Below, piece by piece: positions 32,450 to 45,340 of a stretch of DNA of 64,000 bases (position 1 is the stretch's first letter; each line of letters opens with the position of its first letter). Source of the DNA: Cantharellus purpuraceus. Lineage: Eukaryota > Basidiomycota > Agaricomycetes > Cantharellales > Hydnaceae. Made by a program: the position numbers and the translations under genes. A model generated the notes under the pieces. It had not been told where the DNA came from. It saw only the letters and a list, made by a program, of their open reading frames with translations, and did not search any database. The stretch lies in NCBI GenBank assembly GCA_025174535.1, contig JALBUN010000001.1, positions 372,001-436,000 on the forward strand. The letters are read 5' to 3'.

Positions 32450-33826
32450 TGTTTTGGAACCCGCAAAATTATGGTGTTAGGGCAAACTCTAAATCACCAC
32501 AATTCCGTGAATGAACAGCTGAGAAGAATATCAAACCCTGCTGCAGCACAACTCCAGAAATGATTTAACGTTTGTACTTTGGTTACAATCCTTTGTATTG
32601 GTCAATGCAGACTATACGCAGAAAGGTAATACATTTCTTAGCAGCAAGAAATGAATAAGACTTCCAGAGTCTAGAGTTCACGGACGCTTAGGGGTCCAGA
32701 TATTCCAAAAAGAGGGGAATGCACTTAGAGGCTAAAGGAAGTAGGTGGATGAATCCAACCGTCCAACCAGTGGCACTCAGAAGCGGGTAACAGCAATGTG
32801 TGAAGTAGTCTAGCAACTGCTTCACATGAGTTCAAGATTCTAATGCTCTGCAAAGGCAGTACACACTAGTAACTTAAACAAGAGCACTAATGGCAGGACT
32901 ATCGACAGACAATCTCACCCTGTAGATTTGAAGTCATGTGAGGCAGATACTACACTCATGCCCCAAGCAGGACAATCACTACTTTGAGTGCAACTGTAAA
33001 AGATCCTTGAACTGGTAATCAACAGTTACTGAGATAGAGGATGACACTGTATGTCACTCTAGTCACACTGGTGTGCAGAAGATGGGTAGAAGTGGTAGAA
33101 TATGTTGCTATTTCAGAGGCAAAATGACCTCCTTATATATTGTAATTACAGGGGCTGAGTAATGCTTCTGGAATATTCTACCTATTAATAGATGGAAACT
33201 GCTGGAAGGTGGTGGAAGGTGGAAGAAAGGGGTAGAATATTCCAAGCCAATCACAGGTTCTGATCACTGCATTAACACTGATCAGGAGCTGAATAATGGT
33301 TCTGGAATGTTCTATCTAATAATAGAAGGAAACAGCTGGAATGTTATGGAAAGGGGTAGAATATTCCAAGGCAATCACCTGATCTGATCATCAATCACCT
33401 GCTCTGATCCCTGAAATAGGCATTGATCAGGCAAAAAGGAGGGTATCCCCTATCTCAGGTGATGATCTCCATGGAAAATGGTGCCCTGAGAGGCTATGGT
33501 TGTCAAGTTACAGAATATTTATTGATCAGAGACATCTGAGCTTGAATTCAGGCCAAATGCCTGGTCCAGAGGTGTAGTGCTGACTGTGTGAAGGTTTGTG
33601 GGCACCTATGGGTCCACAACTGTAGCACAGCAGAATAAGAGCATTCTGGGCCAAGTTCTGCATGGAATATTCCTGAAAAAAATATGGAAAAATAGAGAAT
33701 ATTTGAGTAAGTCCATTCCAGGTACAAGCACCATGTATATGCTGATATTTAGGAATGAAAAAGTGAAATAGAGCACATTGGTGCAGCATAAATAGAATTT
33801 GATAGGGAAAAGGTGGTTCCCATACA
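32450..33826 (-). mobile_element. Divergent LTR of the TGTATGGG family
   Basis: 1377 bp, from TGTTTTGGAACCC to GGTTCCCATACA. The left third is very close to 12927-14392, but the part upstream of the promoter differs: the TGACTC array is replaced by TGATC-containing sequence (CTGATCAGGAGCTG, ATCACCTG). Flanks AGCTG and GAGAC do not match, so one side has been rearranged, or this is the 3' LTR of a longer element whose body would lie to the right. Confidence 0.75.
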
Positions 33827-34596
33827 GAGACACAGGATGTCCTGGCAGCCAAGTATGCTGCACTATTTGTGCCTTGCATCACTCTCCCTTGTGTTATCAG
33901 CACTTGCCTATGCTCCACACTACGTCAGACTTCCAACACAGGGAATGGAGTATGCATTGATCAAAGTGCTTGTGTAAATGGTCAGTTTTCTTGGCTGCTC
34001 ATTGGCACAGTCATTAACTGTGAACACAGTTTTGCATCATGCAGGCCAATGCATGCAAGGCGGAATTAAAGACAGCTGAAGTGGCACAACATGGGCACGA
34101 GCTTATACAGTCAACGGAGGACAATATAAATTGAATACAGTTGCTTTTGATCCTCCACATGTTTGATTTTACTGAGAGGGGGCCCTCAAGTCAAGGAAGG
34201 AAAATCTATATTTTTGAGTTCCCTCCCCTGAGAACCCCATCAAATCAGAACTCGAAGTAACTCTAGCTTTCCCGGTCGACACACCAATGTGTAGCTGCAC
34301 ACCCTCCCTTGCCAAAGGTTTAACAGGTCTCGCATATACATAACAGGTCTCGCATATACATGAAGGCTGTAAACCGTGATACAATACATTCGGCGGCGAT
34401 ACTCGTCATATAAAGGATAATAGTATAAGAGCCGGTATCCATCAAGACGTTACCATGAAATGTGGATAATTCAGAAGATAACAAGAACAGTTGTTTCGTC
34501 ACAAATAGACAATGTGGCGCTTTAAAGCTTAATTAAAATTGGTGGTAACTGAAACGCCCTTCAATTAGCCCAAATCACAAGAAACTACCTTCACGC
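33827..34596. other. Between the last LTR and the GMC gene: no gene seen
   Basis: 33827-34130 may be the internal 3' end of a retroelement on the minus strand (CACAAGGGAGAGTG near 33890 looks like a copia-type purine tract), but no pol motif is readable. 34130-34596 is presumably the 3' flank of the GMC gene. A 19-bp direct repeat, AACAGGTCTCGCATATACA, stands at 34322-34359. Confidence 0.4.
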
Positions 34597-37243
34597 TCAG
34601 ACTTTGAGCGACTTCTTGATAATATCCGAGGCCTTCTCCCCTACGGCAATCGAAGGCGCAGCCTGTCCCAACACCAAGGTCCATAAGCTTCCGACGTATC
34701 ACAACGCGAGCAAAAAAGCCACAAAAGACGAAAAGCTGACGCACCGTATGACCGGCAGGAATCCGCGTGAACACCGACGCGTCGGCAATTCTCAGATTCT
34801 CAATCCCATGCACCCTGAGGTACGCGTCAACCACGCCACCGTCCTCGACCCTCGCCATGCGACACGACGCCGTGGGATGGTACAGCGTCTCGGGACGCTT
34901 GCGCACCTCGCCCTCCAGCTCGACGTCGCTGAGGCGGTCCAGGTTGTGATCCAGCAGCGGGTCATCGTCGTGCTGAATCACCGAGGCGAAGGGCTCGGTC
35001 TTGATGAGGCGCAACGCGAACTTGAGACCGCGGACAAGGACGGCAACGTCGTTCTGAGTGCTTAGGTATCTGCCAAATTTGACCATGTATGAGCTACTTC
35101 ATCAGCGGTATGGGTAGTGTTACAGTGCGCGAACCTTGGGTCAATGACAGGAGGGTCAAATGGATCGTTGGATTTCAGGGTTACAGTTCCTGCGCTTTGT
35201 GGCCTTGGACAATACTTTAGCATTCTAGGCGATACACAAGGGCTGGAAACCAGGATATACCTTAATAGGACCGTTCCCATGGTCATCAGCTCACCCAAGG
35301 GAATTTTACGGTCCGCAATTGGGTATGCGAGGGGCAACATAAAGTGCTCGAGATCCGGTGCATTTGGGGCCGACGACTCATCCTTGATCTGGTACGAGTC
35401 CGGGGACACCAGATGCGTATCGTCAGATCGTGTAAACGCCACCACTTCCGCAAGCTATGTCCACAAGGACATGTCAGGACACGGTAGGGACTCGCTAGAA
35501 GACACGTATGGGATCTGACATTACTCGTAAACGGACCAGAACCGAAAAGTTTCCATCTACCGAGAGCTGCGAGCGCTCTCAGAGGATTGAGCCCATTCTG
35601 AGAGAGTGCGTACTGGAGCGAATAGCCAGGCTTCAGCCGGAAACGGGTGTTGATGACGATATGATCCTGGAGATTTTGTCCCACGCCTGGAAGGTCATGG
35701 ACAACGGGTATCCCTTTCTCAGCGAGATGCTCTTTGGGGCCTACACCTGAGAGCAGCAGGATATGGGGGGAGTGTACGGCTCCAGCACTACGTTGTCAAG
35801 AAGCTTAGTTATTATAAAAGCATGACGAAAATGTTTCGTACGCGAGTATGACCTGCTGTTTTGCGCGCACACGATACCGAGGGCCACCCTTCTCTCGTGC
35901 AAACTCGACGCCTACAGCCCTCTTCGAGCCTCCCGTGGTCTCGAATAGTATCCGGGTGACTTGCGCGTGTACGGCAACCTTGAGATTCGGTCGCTTCAGA
36001 ACCTCCGGAGTGAGATATGCGGTTTCAGTGGTAACCCGTTTTCCCGATGAATTTATGTATGTCACTGGATAATAGGAGAGGGGCGGATTCAATTGAAATG
36101 TATGTGGAAATCGCATCTAGATTAGAGTCTCACTGGCCTATGAATCAATGAGCCAAATATAAACTGGCACAGAAGTGAAGGAGACAAACTTTTGTGACAC
36201 CAAGAGTCCCGGCCTTGACATTGTTAATGTCGGGACTAAAGGGAACACCCAACGCGAGGCACGATTCTATCCACTTGGCGCTTGCGGTATGTAAATACCC
36301 AAAGTAGCCCACCTTTACAGGACCACTTGCCCCCTTGCCGTAGAATGAGTGAAAGGAAGGACAATGGGAAAAAATATTATACACACCCTCATAGAAGAGT
36401 CAACTTTCGGATATTTTGGGCTGGGTATAAACTTTTCGAATTTATGGAAGAAGCTGGAGAAAGTGTCACTCTATGTTCGGATGGGCCGTTAAAAAAACGC
36501 ACGACAAAATTTTTTCCGAAGACCATTGCTCAGCGCCTTCGAGGCCGGTCTGCGCCCATTCGTCATAGTCACTGGGTGCGCCTGCGTGGAATCTGCGAGG
36601 AAAGAGACACGAGTCTAACAAGAGTCTACAACAGTGGAAGTGCGCCGCACATCATGGCATTCAAAGCGGAACCTAGCGGATAATTAGATGCTCATGAAGG
36701 ATTTATTAAAGCTGAATGACAACATACATCCACCCAGCATCTTCCCTGCCCGTTGGGATGTCGTTTGGCATTCGTCAAAGGTCTTTAGAATGTGCGAGCG
36801 AGCGTACCTCTTGGCCAGGACTTCTTCAAATTGTCCGCGTAAACTTGCGGTTCGGTCACAAGTGCGTAATCCTTGTCGGACCCCTGCAGTCGGCCATAGC
36901 CTGCTGGCATCTGACTGTTCAAAACATTGCGAGAACTAAATACAGTCCACATTAGCAGGCGTTTGCATATGGGGCGTCTCCCATACCTGTCGCCCGCCTC
37001 CAGTACCAACACGCGCACCCTCGGATCCTCAGAGAGACGGGCGGCGAGCACACATCCGGCGGTTCCGCCGCCTATGATCACAATATCGTACTCAGTCTCA
37101 TCCTTTTCGCTCGCTACGAGCTGTGACCCGTCAATCAAAGAACCCCCGCCTTGACGGAAGGCTATGCAACCCAACGCGATTACAGCAGAGGCCGCGAAAA
37201 GACCTTTGGTGATAACTTTGGCGGACAGCGGAGATGTTGGCAT
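34597..37243 (-). CDS. GMC oxidoreductase (AA3 family), copy 2
   Basis: FAD-dependent alcohol or sugar oxidase/dehydrogenase. Exon 1 (37243-36987) has a hydrophobic N-terminal anchor and the motif [15 protein letters not shown]. Exon 2 (36914-36808) reads [20 protein letters not shown]...KSWPRG, then KMLGGCSALNAMIFHAGAPS (the GMC signature after the WPRG junction), and [10 protein letters not shown] near 36310. Further exons hold [35 protein letters not shown] (second GMC signature, about 35770), [18 protein letters not shown] (35160), [11 protein letters not shown] (catalytic His region, 34840) and a last exon ending IKKSLKV with TGA at 34599-34597. All dozen or so introns have GT-AG ends that keep the frame, so it looks intact, about 600 residues. 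The substrate is unknown. Alternative: a choline dehydrogenase-like member of the same family. Confidence 0.85.
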
Positions 37244-37544
37244 GGTAGAGGCAAGGCTATGTAGCAATGTCGACTAGGTCCTTTATAAGTGTGGACCAAC
37301 AATAGCCTGGGTACTCGGGGACTATTGCAGCCGCAAATTGAACTTCGCCTGGGCACCTAGTTAGCCAATTGGCTGCACTTGGAGCGAGCGCGAGCGTGCT
37401 TAAAGCCACGTCTCTACCTGTCTAGTCTTGCTGCAATGTGTGCGGTAGAGACTCTAGACGAGTGACTTGGTTTCACTGGGACATCCGGTGAGCAGTTCCA
37501 AGCGGAAGGCCAAGATAGAAGAAGCCCAATCCGAAAGAGGCTGA
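36915..37544. repeat. Duplicated segment, right copy (pairs with 1-646)
   Basis: Intron 1, exon 1, leader and promoter of the intact GMC gene, matching 1-646 in direct orientation. The TATA box is at 37280-37290 (minus strand), 37 bp from the ATG, as in the left copy. Confidence 0.85.
37280..37290 (-). promoter_or_regulatory. TATA box of GMC copy 2
   Basis: ACTTATAAAGG on the minus strand, 37 bp upstream of the ATG at 37243. Confidence 0.6.
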
Positions 37545-40260
37545 GATCAGATCACCATTATCAGCTGCCCTTTTTGAATTCGTCACGCACACGAGCATTC
37601 ACGTCATCCCACTGATCCATGTGATAAAGTGGGTAGTAACAAGTTTGAAACAACGACGGCCAAACCATGCCTGGCTATAGCGCACTACCCCAGCCTCCAT
37701 ATAGGTGTACATGTTCCAGGCATTGTGTCACAGCCAGAAACCTCACTACAAGTTACTACAACATCTATGGCAAGACTTCGATCGAACGCTTTCAAGCCAG
37801 TGCTCCTGGGTACCCCCGGACTGCTTCAGAGAGGACGCTGGACGAGGCAGTTGTGAGGAGTGGCTCAACGTGAGGCGAGTAATGACGCACAATATCGTGA
37901 AAGGGGTGGGTTCACGACCAGCTGGTTTGAGACAAGAACCGTAAAGTGAGAAGCTCACGACCACATCTATAGCTGAGGTAGCGATGCACAACATTCAGAC
38001 CCAGTTCATTTGCGTACAACCAGATTGTCTGAGCTCCTGCTCATGGCGGAGGGCAAAAGAATGAAGAGGTAAAAAAAGGCTAATCTCCACGAATCCTAGG
38101 ATTCATATGGTCCCTCTCTCACCTTTCCACCGCATTTTACGGGATTGACCGATCTCCTCTCTTGGATTATGTCGAACGACGCGGAGCAAGGGGAGGAAGA
38201 AGACAAGGAGGGAGATATACCTCGATTTCCACTCTACCGCAGCTAGGTACGTACCTGGGGGAAACACGGTTTAATGAGGACCTGTGGGGTGCCGAGTTAG
38301 TTCTGCTGGTTACCACCGTCATCCCATGATGGCTTGCGTCCAGAGGCCAGCAAACTTCGGGTCTCAGATCCAGATCCGGCCTCTCAGTACGGGTCATGTC
38401 AACGAACGCCCCGCGTGACGACTCCTTACACCATCTGATGAAGAACCATCGCGGTGACGTTGGTCCTCGTCGCTGTAGCCCTCCACGTAAGGCCAGGCCG
38501 TGCCCCCACTTTCTCCGCCTCCGACCTTCTGCATTACCCCCACCTCAAGTCCATATTTGCTCTAAGCCTCTTTTGGGTGTATCTGTAGAGGCGCGAAAAG
38601 ATGCGGCGAAGATCTTCGTCTACGCGGAAGAAGTCGTCGGCACACCCCTCTTCAGCTAGATGCGTGCAAGGGGCTATGATGTACTTGCAAGAGATGGAAA
38701 ATACGTGAAACCCTGGCTTTGCGTCTGAACCTACTGCAGTCGTTACACGGAATGCACAAGGTACTTTGGGATCGAAGGCCGCAACGTTGCACGCAAAGGC
38801 TCCCGCTCTGGCTATGTATATTTGGCCTGGAGTGAGTCGGTTATGGACAGAGGATGAAGCCATAATTACGTGGGTCTTAAATCCTAACCTTCGACCTAAC
38901 GTCTGCGCAGATAAGCATATCCTCATGTTCGATTGTTCTCGACACGGACTGCTCCTGCCCATGTTGACCCTCAACTCGGTCGACTTCATCTTGGCTATGA
39001 CATATCGCTCCTTTGTCGTTCCATATCTTACATGCAAAACGACGCCTCTATCCGATGGCCTCCACCAATCGTGGGTATCGGGTCCTAGGACGACCCAACT
39101 TCTATTCCCTTCGCATACGAGGGACTGGATGCTTGTCCTGTCTTTGCCACCGTTTCTCGTGTAGTTACATAGCAACTTGGGGTACGAGAAAGGCATGTCA
39201 CACTATCTGGTTGGTATCCCTGTGTAGAATATCCGCTACTTCCATAGGAGTACATCCCGGGATGTGCAAGGCCCTTAACTTGGACTATAATGGAGACAAA
39301 GGTCATATGATAGTGGTATCATCTTTCGAGTCAAAGCAAGGGATAAGGGCCGTGGATAGGTCCACTCTGGATAGGTTTCCGAAGACTGCGTGTCAGAGCT
39401 AGCAGATGTGCGCCATCAGGCATATGTCAACGACGGCGATTTTATGGTAGGTACAGGTACGATAGCGTCCATGTCGGGCCCAAGTAGAGTGTCTTACGAC
39501 ACCTCACTAGCTCTTGTTCGTCGAACATGACACCTAGCCTCTTGCAGGCCTAGATGCGGCAGGAGGGTTGATGTGCTTGAGAATAATCCTGGGGTCGGTT
39601 CGTTTCTGCCTAGAGCGAGGTTGGGGAGACGTTACCATCGGCATCTTGTTCTCTGTAGTGTTGACCAGGTAGCAGTATTCTGACGACTTTGAAACCAAGC
39701 TAGTTAGAAGTACGTCGTTGCCCTTAGACAGGTATGGCAAGAGTATAAGTGGCTCTCCTTTAACCTCACCTGTACCTCACCATTACTGGCAGTGTCTCCC
39801 GCCCTGTGGTCAGTCCGGTGCGAAACGGGGCACTTTAGCGTCGTATAGCGCGCCGGGCAGACACCTCCGTTCCAAGGCTAGCTATATTACTTAACAGAGC
39901 GCCGATGACAATGAGGCTCTCCTTCAGTTTCCTGCAGTGCAACGGCACGAAGCAAGTGTCTGAAAGGGACTCTTACGAGCGGGAGCCCTGTTCACTTTGG
40001 TAGTGGGACGGGAACATGGTTGACGTGCGCGCGGGAGCTGTGAAGATGTAAACGAAAGATTAGTCATAATTTCGACTCCAGTGTCTAGCTTGCGATGGAG
40101 TAAGTATGCACGTTTAGTGGATGATAACGTGAAATACACGAGGCAGCCTCGAGGCGTTACCTTCGCGGAGGAGAATGGCCAGGCCTATTGCCGGTGTCTG
40201 ACCGCGTGCCAGCGGTGAGCATAAGGCTCTTTTCCATCCCTCCCTTGCGCCATCTCACCG
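37545..40260. other. 2.7-kb gap without a recognised gene
   Basis: The longest open frame is 38534-39196 on the minus strand (220 codons); its product resembles nothing I know, has no domain, and an overlapping frame on the other strand is also open for 130 codons, so it is probably chance. A decayed gene or long promoters are possible. No repeats or retroelement motifs were seen. Confidence 0.4.
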
Positions 40261-40316
40261 TGTCCTATACCGCGCTGTGATCGTGCAGAGTCCATCCGAG
40301 CACATAGAAGGGACCA

Positions 40317-43300
40317 TTGTCAAACCCTCAAAGACCCTGTACTCATCCTCTTCGTCTTCACGAGACCCTCGCAGCAGGACTCGTCAAGACACCGACGTCG
40401 TCAGCAACTTTCAACTCTCAGCTCGACGGCCTTCGTGGCTCAAGGGCTTCCCACCGCTCTCCGAAGCAAGGGACTCTCCCACCGACATCTCCCCACGAGT
40501 CCCATTACTCGCTTCAATCAGCCACCTCCGCCTCTGAGCCACATCCCATCCCGTCTGCTTTCATCGTCCCAGTCGAGGCATTCACTCGCGAAGAGGTTGT
40601 AGACGACGAGCAAGTCTACTCAGACGTCCCTCCCTCTTCATCGGGAGTTCACGGACAGCCAGAAACACCCTCTCCGACCGTTTCTTCATTTGCCTTTTGC
40701 GCGGACGCCGCACATCCAAACTCAGGCCATCGCCCTTCTTCTCGCAGACTTTCTGAACGCACCCGCACCTCACTTATCGCCTCGGTCTCCCGGCTCAAAA
40801 GCGCTTCCAAGGCTTCCATCGTACTCCCTTCAAAGGCCTCGAGAGTCTTTTCCAATTTAGCTCGTTCACGCAAAGCCTCCAAAGCTCAGTCCGAGGCTGC
40901 AGTACAGGATACAGACGCTTACGCCAAAGATCCTGATCCATTTCGAACATCCTCTGCTTTTGCACTGGAAACGTCTGCTCCCACCGCCCAAGAGTCCAAG
41001 GATCCTGAACCTACTTGGGGTGAATATCCAACTACTACTCCAGAAGACCCTGCAGACTTCAATAATTGGGGCGATTACCCAACTACATCCCCCGAAGACC
41101 CTGCAGAATCCAATTGGGGCGAAAATCAGATCACAGCTCGATCTTCTCCGTCCTCTTCGAGAGCCCCTACTATCCGTCGTAGCTCCCTCAGAAACTCTTT
41201 CTCTAAACTCGGTCACTCACTCCAAACACTTCGTCAATCTTCCAGGGTCTCTTTCAAACATCTAACTCCCATCTCGTCGTCTGGCGGCCATTCTTCTTTT
41301 GTCCGCTCAAGCCAGCCCCAACTCGCTGAATCACTTTCTCCAGGTGCTGCAACACCGTCTTTTGCTTCTAGGCGACAATCAGCCGTAGAGACACTTTTCC
41401 CTGGTTCTCCGGATTTCCCTGCTCCCCGTCCTCGCACCTCGTCAAGGCATTCCAAAGCTCCTTCCATCCACGTTACTCCTGTTTCTCTCCCTGCAGACAC
41501 ACCAGCCGGAGTCGTTAGTCCCTTCGACCTTACAGCGTCTCCTTCCGTCTACCCAAGTGTTTTTGATTCACCCGCTCAATCCACTCTCCCTCCACCCTCA
41601 CGCCCACATTCCCGGTGGTTTTCCCCTTCGGAAGTTTTCTTGCCCCCACCACCGCCCACATCTGATCCACCCTCTGCCCACAACCCGGCTCAACAGCTCG
41701 AGTCACCCACACCGAAGCCACAAGCATCAGCTGCCACCCCCCAGTCGAAACCCTCAAGGTCTATCCCCTGGAAGGCTTCTGCATCTCAATTTGCCGCTTC
41801 ACTTCCGTCTCATCAGCCCTCAGCACCTTCCGCAGTTCCATCTCACTGGTCGGAACAACCCGCGCCTTCTGCTCCCTCAACCCTATCACAGCCGGCTGCA
41901 CGCAGCAGAGCACCCACTATTGCTCGTTCCTCCGAGTCAATCCTATTTCCCCAAAGCGGACCATTTGGTGAACGTGTTTCCCAGACCTCGTTGCCAACCC
42001 GAGTTCCTTCTATAAACCCTTCTCACGTCCCACTTCCACCCTCGACCTTGAACACTCCGGCCCCCAGCGTTCGAGCTTACAGCCGTCGCCACTCAGTGGT
42101 AAAGGTGATGATGATTGTCCAACCAATGTGCTAGCTCTGTGCTGACTTGTTGCTCCCTAGAATTATTCTCGCTCTGCTTCAAGAAGAAACTCTCGTCGTA
42201 CTCTCAGTCGACTTCCTTCTATCATCTCCTCTGGAGCGTCGAACCCTAGCATAAGGTCTCAGACACCTATTCCAGTCCCACCCACTACTCCGCAGGTCAC
42301 TTCTCCTCAAGCCTCCAACCCACAACCCAGTTCGTCTGTACAGCCTGACACCACCCCTTCCACACCCCCTCCCCACTCTCAATCACCTCCTTCACCGCCA
42401 CCTTCCCGTGGACCCGCCACTCCCAAGGTACGTATTTCATTACCAACACCATCCGTCTCTATCATTGACGAGTCCCATAGACTCGTTCACGTTCTCACTC
42501 TCGCGCACCGTCTGCCAAGCCATCGCTCAAGTCGCTCTTCCGACTCCCCGTCGCGCTTGTAGGCTCTAAACGCAGCCTTCGCTCCCAGCACTCTCGCTCG
42601 TCGCGCCATCCGTCTGAGCAGGCTTCTCGCACCTCGCTCCGCACACAAGGCTCCCGTACTACTCCCCAGCACTCGCCGCCGTCAGCGCCGCTATCGCCTC
42701 CGCTCTCCCCACCCACTCCTCTGCTCTCCCCTCAGACTCCGCAGCTCTCCTCATCCTTTGAGCCGCTTCAGTCATCCTTTGACCCCCAGCCATCCTTTGA
42801 GCCCTCCCAGTTAGCCTCTGAGCCTTCTCAGTTACCACCCGAGACCCGTCCCCCCTCTCGCAAATCTTCCCGCTTCATCCCTTCCCGAAAACCTTCCACA
42901 CAGCAATTCTTTGTCCCCTCTCGACGACCCTCTCGTCAATTTGCACCAGAGGAACGTATAGCGCTTCCTGACGCCCTCATCACATCGGACGGTGAACGCA
43001 TAGAAATTCCTGAAGAAATTCGTGCAAGGATGCCTTTCGACCCTGATTTTGTCTCTATAGATGCGGGCATGGAGTATGAGTATGATGGTGCCCAATGGTT
43101 TTCTGTATGTTGTTTTTGTTTTGACTCGTGAGTGAGGGCTTTTGTCTGATACACACACGGGAACGCTCTTCCAGAACCCACCTCCAAAGCCTGAGGTACG
43201 AGCATTGTTTGTTAGCTAACTTGAGACATGAGGGCTGAGGCTTGAACTGGATAGCCAAAAGCCCCGGAGACTGTCTCGCCACCTTACATGCCCATGCCTG

Positions 43301-43750
43301 GTGTGGTGGAACAAAACGAGGCCTTCATATACGCACTGCAGGCTGCGCCAAACGTGCTTTATGCGAATTACAAACAATATGGTCAGGTAAGTGCGCACTT
43401 GTTTTCCTGTTTTAGTCTTTCTTTCATTGAAGTTAAGATACTCACCTTTTTTTTCTTTTTTTTTTTCAAAACAAAAGCTCGGCGTACTCGGCTGGTGTGC
43501 CGAGTTCAGCGAGCTCATCGACCACCTCAAGACGCTAGGTTTTGAAGGCAACATGTTTGTGAACACGCGCACGCAGGCGCTGGCGACCTGTCAAGAGCTG
43601 CTGAAGCTCAAGTTGGATATCAAGATGCAGATTATCATCATGTACCTCTCGTCGCAGGTTGCGCGTCTCCGGCGTTTCTTGGACGGGGAGGGTGAGTATC
43701 ATGATTATCCGACGCCCACGTTTCCATTAGACACACGGAGCTATTCATAG
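40317..43750 (+). CDS. Ser/Pro-rich disordered protein with conserved-looking C-terminal domain
   Basis: A long frame (40317-42103) rich in Ser, Pro and Thr, with repeats such as WGEYPTTTPEDPAD / WGDYPTTSPEDPAE near 41020-41110, continues across introns at about 42104-42161, 42429-42479, 43108-43173, 43195-43254 and 43386-43478. The frame after the second intron has SRKSSRFIPSRKPS. The last two exons encode an ordered, helical region (PGVVEQNEAFIYALQAAPNV, LGVLGWCAEFSELIDHLKTL, TRTQALATCQELLKLKLDIK) that looks like a real domain. No ATG exists in the first frame, and a TAG lies just upstream at 40305, so the start must be in an unrecognised upstream exon or at a non-ATG codon. The C-terminus near 43690-43750 is also uncertain. 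Function unknown. Confidence 0.6.
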
Positions 43751-44084
43751 GCATAACTCTGTTTCCTTTTCTTTCCCTGTTCTTTTTCCTTGCTGTGCTG
43801 TTCCACGGTTTTGTTTTGGCGGTTTCGTTTATCCCCACATCGGCATGGATCGTATCATCTCTCAAATAGCTCTCATCATATCTTCATGGCTCTCTATTGT
43901 ATTCTAGCCATTTGGGATCGGCAATGTATATACCATGCATTGGGCATTGCATTCATCTAACCTTACGGGGATCGAAAGATAGCTGTAACGAAGTCGAGGT
44001 CGTGTCCACAAATGGAATATACGCCATAATATCCGGAATTGCCACGATGAGAAGAAGACATGCACGGGGGCGGCGAGCTGGTTG

Positions 44085-45340
44085 TTATCCCACCGCGACA
44101 GCGTTGGCACCTGTCCCCAAATGCCTGGGAAGTGACTTTCCCTTTTTGCCCCGCTTTTTCACTCCTCCCCGTCCACTCGCTTCGCCTGCCTCGGGAACAG
44201 TCCAAGTGCGTCGTTTCTGCGGGACCTCTTCCAAACCAGACGTCGTCGAATGCCGTTGTGGAGGCGCAATGAGGATCGTGTCCGCATCGGCGCCCGCCTC
44301 TGCCGCCTTTTGCACGCGTGCCTTCTATACGTCGCACATCAAGCAGCCCACGCAGGCACGCACGCACTCGTATTAGTCATGCCATGATAGGGACGGTGAA
44401 TAATAAGGACACGAGACGCACCCGTTCCTCGAGGAGGTGCTTATTCCGCGCTTGCACCTTTTGCACGCGCGTCTCGCTCTTGCCCCCACCGCCCGCCGTG
44501 AGCTCCACGTTGATCCGCCGGCCGTCGAGTGTGGACCCGTGGAGCTTGAGGCCCTGCTGCAGCGCGTTGCGGTGCGAAAATTCGAGGAAGGCGCAGCCTT
44601 TGGACTTGGTCGTTGTCGCTGTCGTTGTGTGGGCGGGTGATTTGGGTTTGGGGGTGAGGAGCCGGATTTGGGGGGATGGATCTGGGGGTGGGTTTTAGGA
44701 TAGGTTTAGGATGGAGTGTGTTAGGAGTAGATAGACTTGACTGACCGCATGAAGCAAAGTGCTCTTTTATTGCATCTAGAGAGGTCGTGTACTTTAGGTT
44801 GCCTACCAAGGACACCATAAGTCTAAACAGAGGAATATTCCAAAAGAGAGCAGACTACAACATACCGACGAACAGGATGAACCGCGCTTTTCCTACACCC
44901 GCCTTGGCGTTCTCCTCGCCCGGCTCTTCGCTCACTTTGCGTCTTTTTGTCTTTCTCGCTGACGAGCCATCCTTATCGGCAGGCTGCATCCGCTCCTTCT
45001 CTTTTGTCCTTGTCGAATCTTCCCCAGGCACATCCCCATCCCCATCCCTATCATCCCCATCCCCTGCTGTTCCTTTATCCGCATCCGCACCCGCCTCATC
45101 ATAATCGCGTTTCCGTTTCTTAGATTTTACCACAGACTTCGTCTGGCGCCCAGACGCCAACACAGGAGGATGCCGGACCCCAGCCTCCTCATCTTCTACA
45201 TCGTCCACAGGAGAGTCCGCCTGCGGAACGGCTAGCTCCTCCTCTGATATCGCACCGCGCTCGAGCCGAGGTTTTTTGCCCTTGCGTTCCCTAAACGCCA
45301 GTCCTTTCTTCTGCTTCTTAGTGAGCTTCGGGGCGCTCAT
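44085..45340 (-). CDS. NOP6: Nop6-like RRM protein (ribosome biogenesis)
   Basis: Exon 1 (from the ATG at 45340) encodes a Lys-rich, acidic N-terminal region (MSAPKLTKKQKKGLAFRERK, KRRKVSEEPGEE) and the first RRM strand RFILFVG. The RRM continues over two introns as NLKYTTSLDAIKEHFASC and KGCAFLEFSHRNALQQGLKL (RNP motifs), then HGSTLDGRRINVELTAGGGG and SETRVQKVQARNKHLLEER. The last exon (to 44085) is basic, with KKRGKKGKS. This layout (single RRM, LTAGGGG motif, basic coiled tail) is that of yeast Nop6, a nucleolar protein of 40S subunit assembly. Proposed introns use GT-AG and keep the frame. The gene is tail-to-tail with the Ser/Pro-rich gene. Confidence 0.75.

Noticed and set aside
33827..34130. 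Copia-type pol end next to the LTR at 32450-33826
   Set aside because: A purine tract is present, but no RNase H or RT motif could be read, and the tract is not adjacent to the LTR as it should be.
38534..39196. 220-codon frame as a gene
   Set aside because: No domain, no recognisable homology, competing frames on the other strand, and composition like the surrounding noncoding sequence; mentioned only as a possibility in the gap entry.
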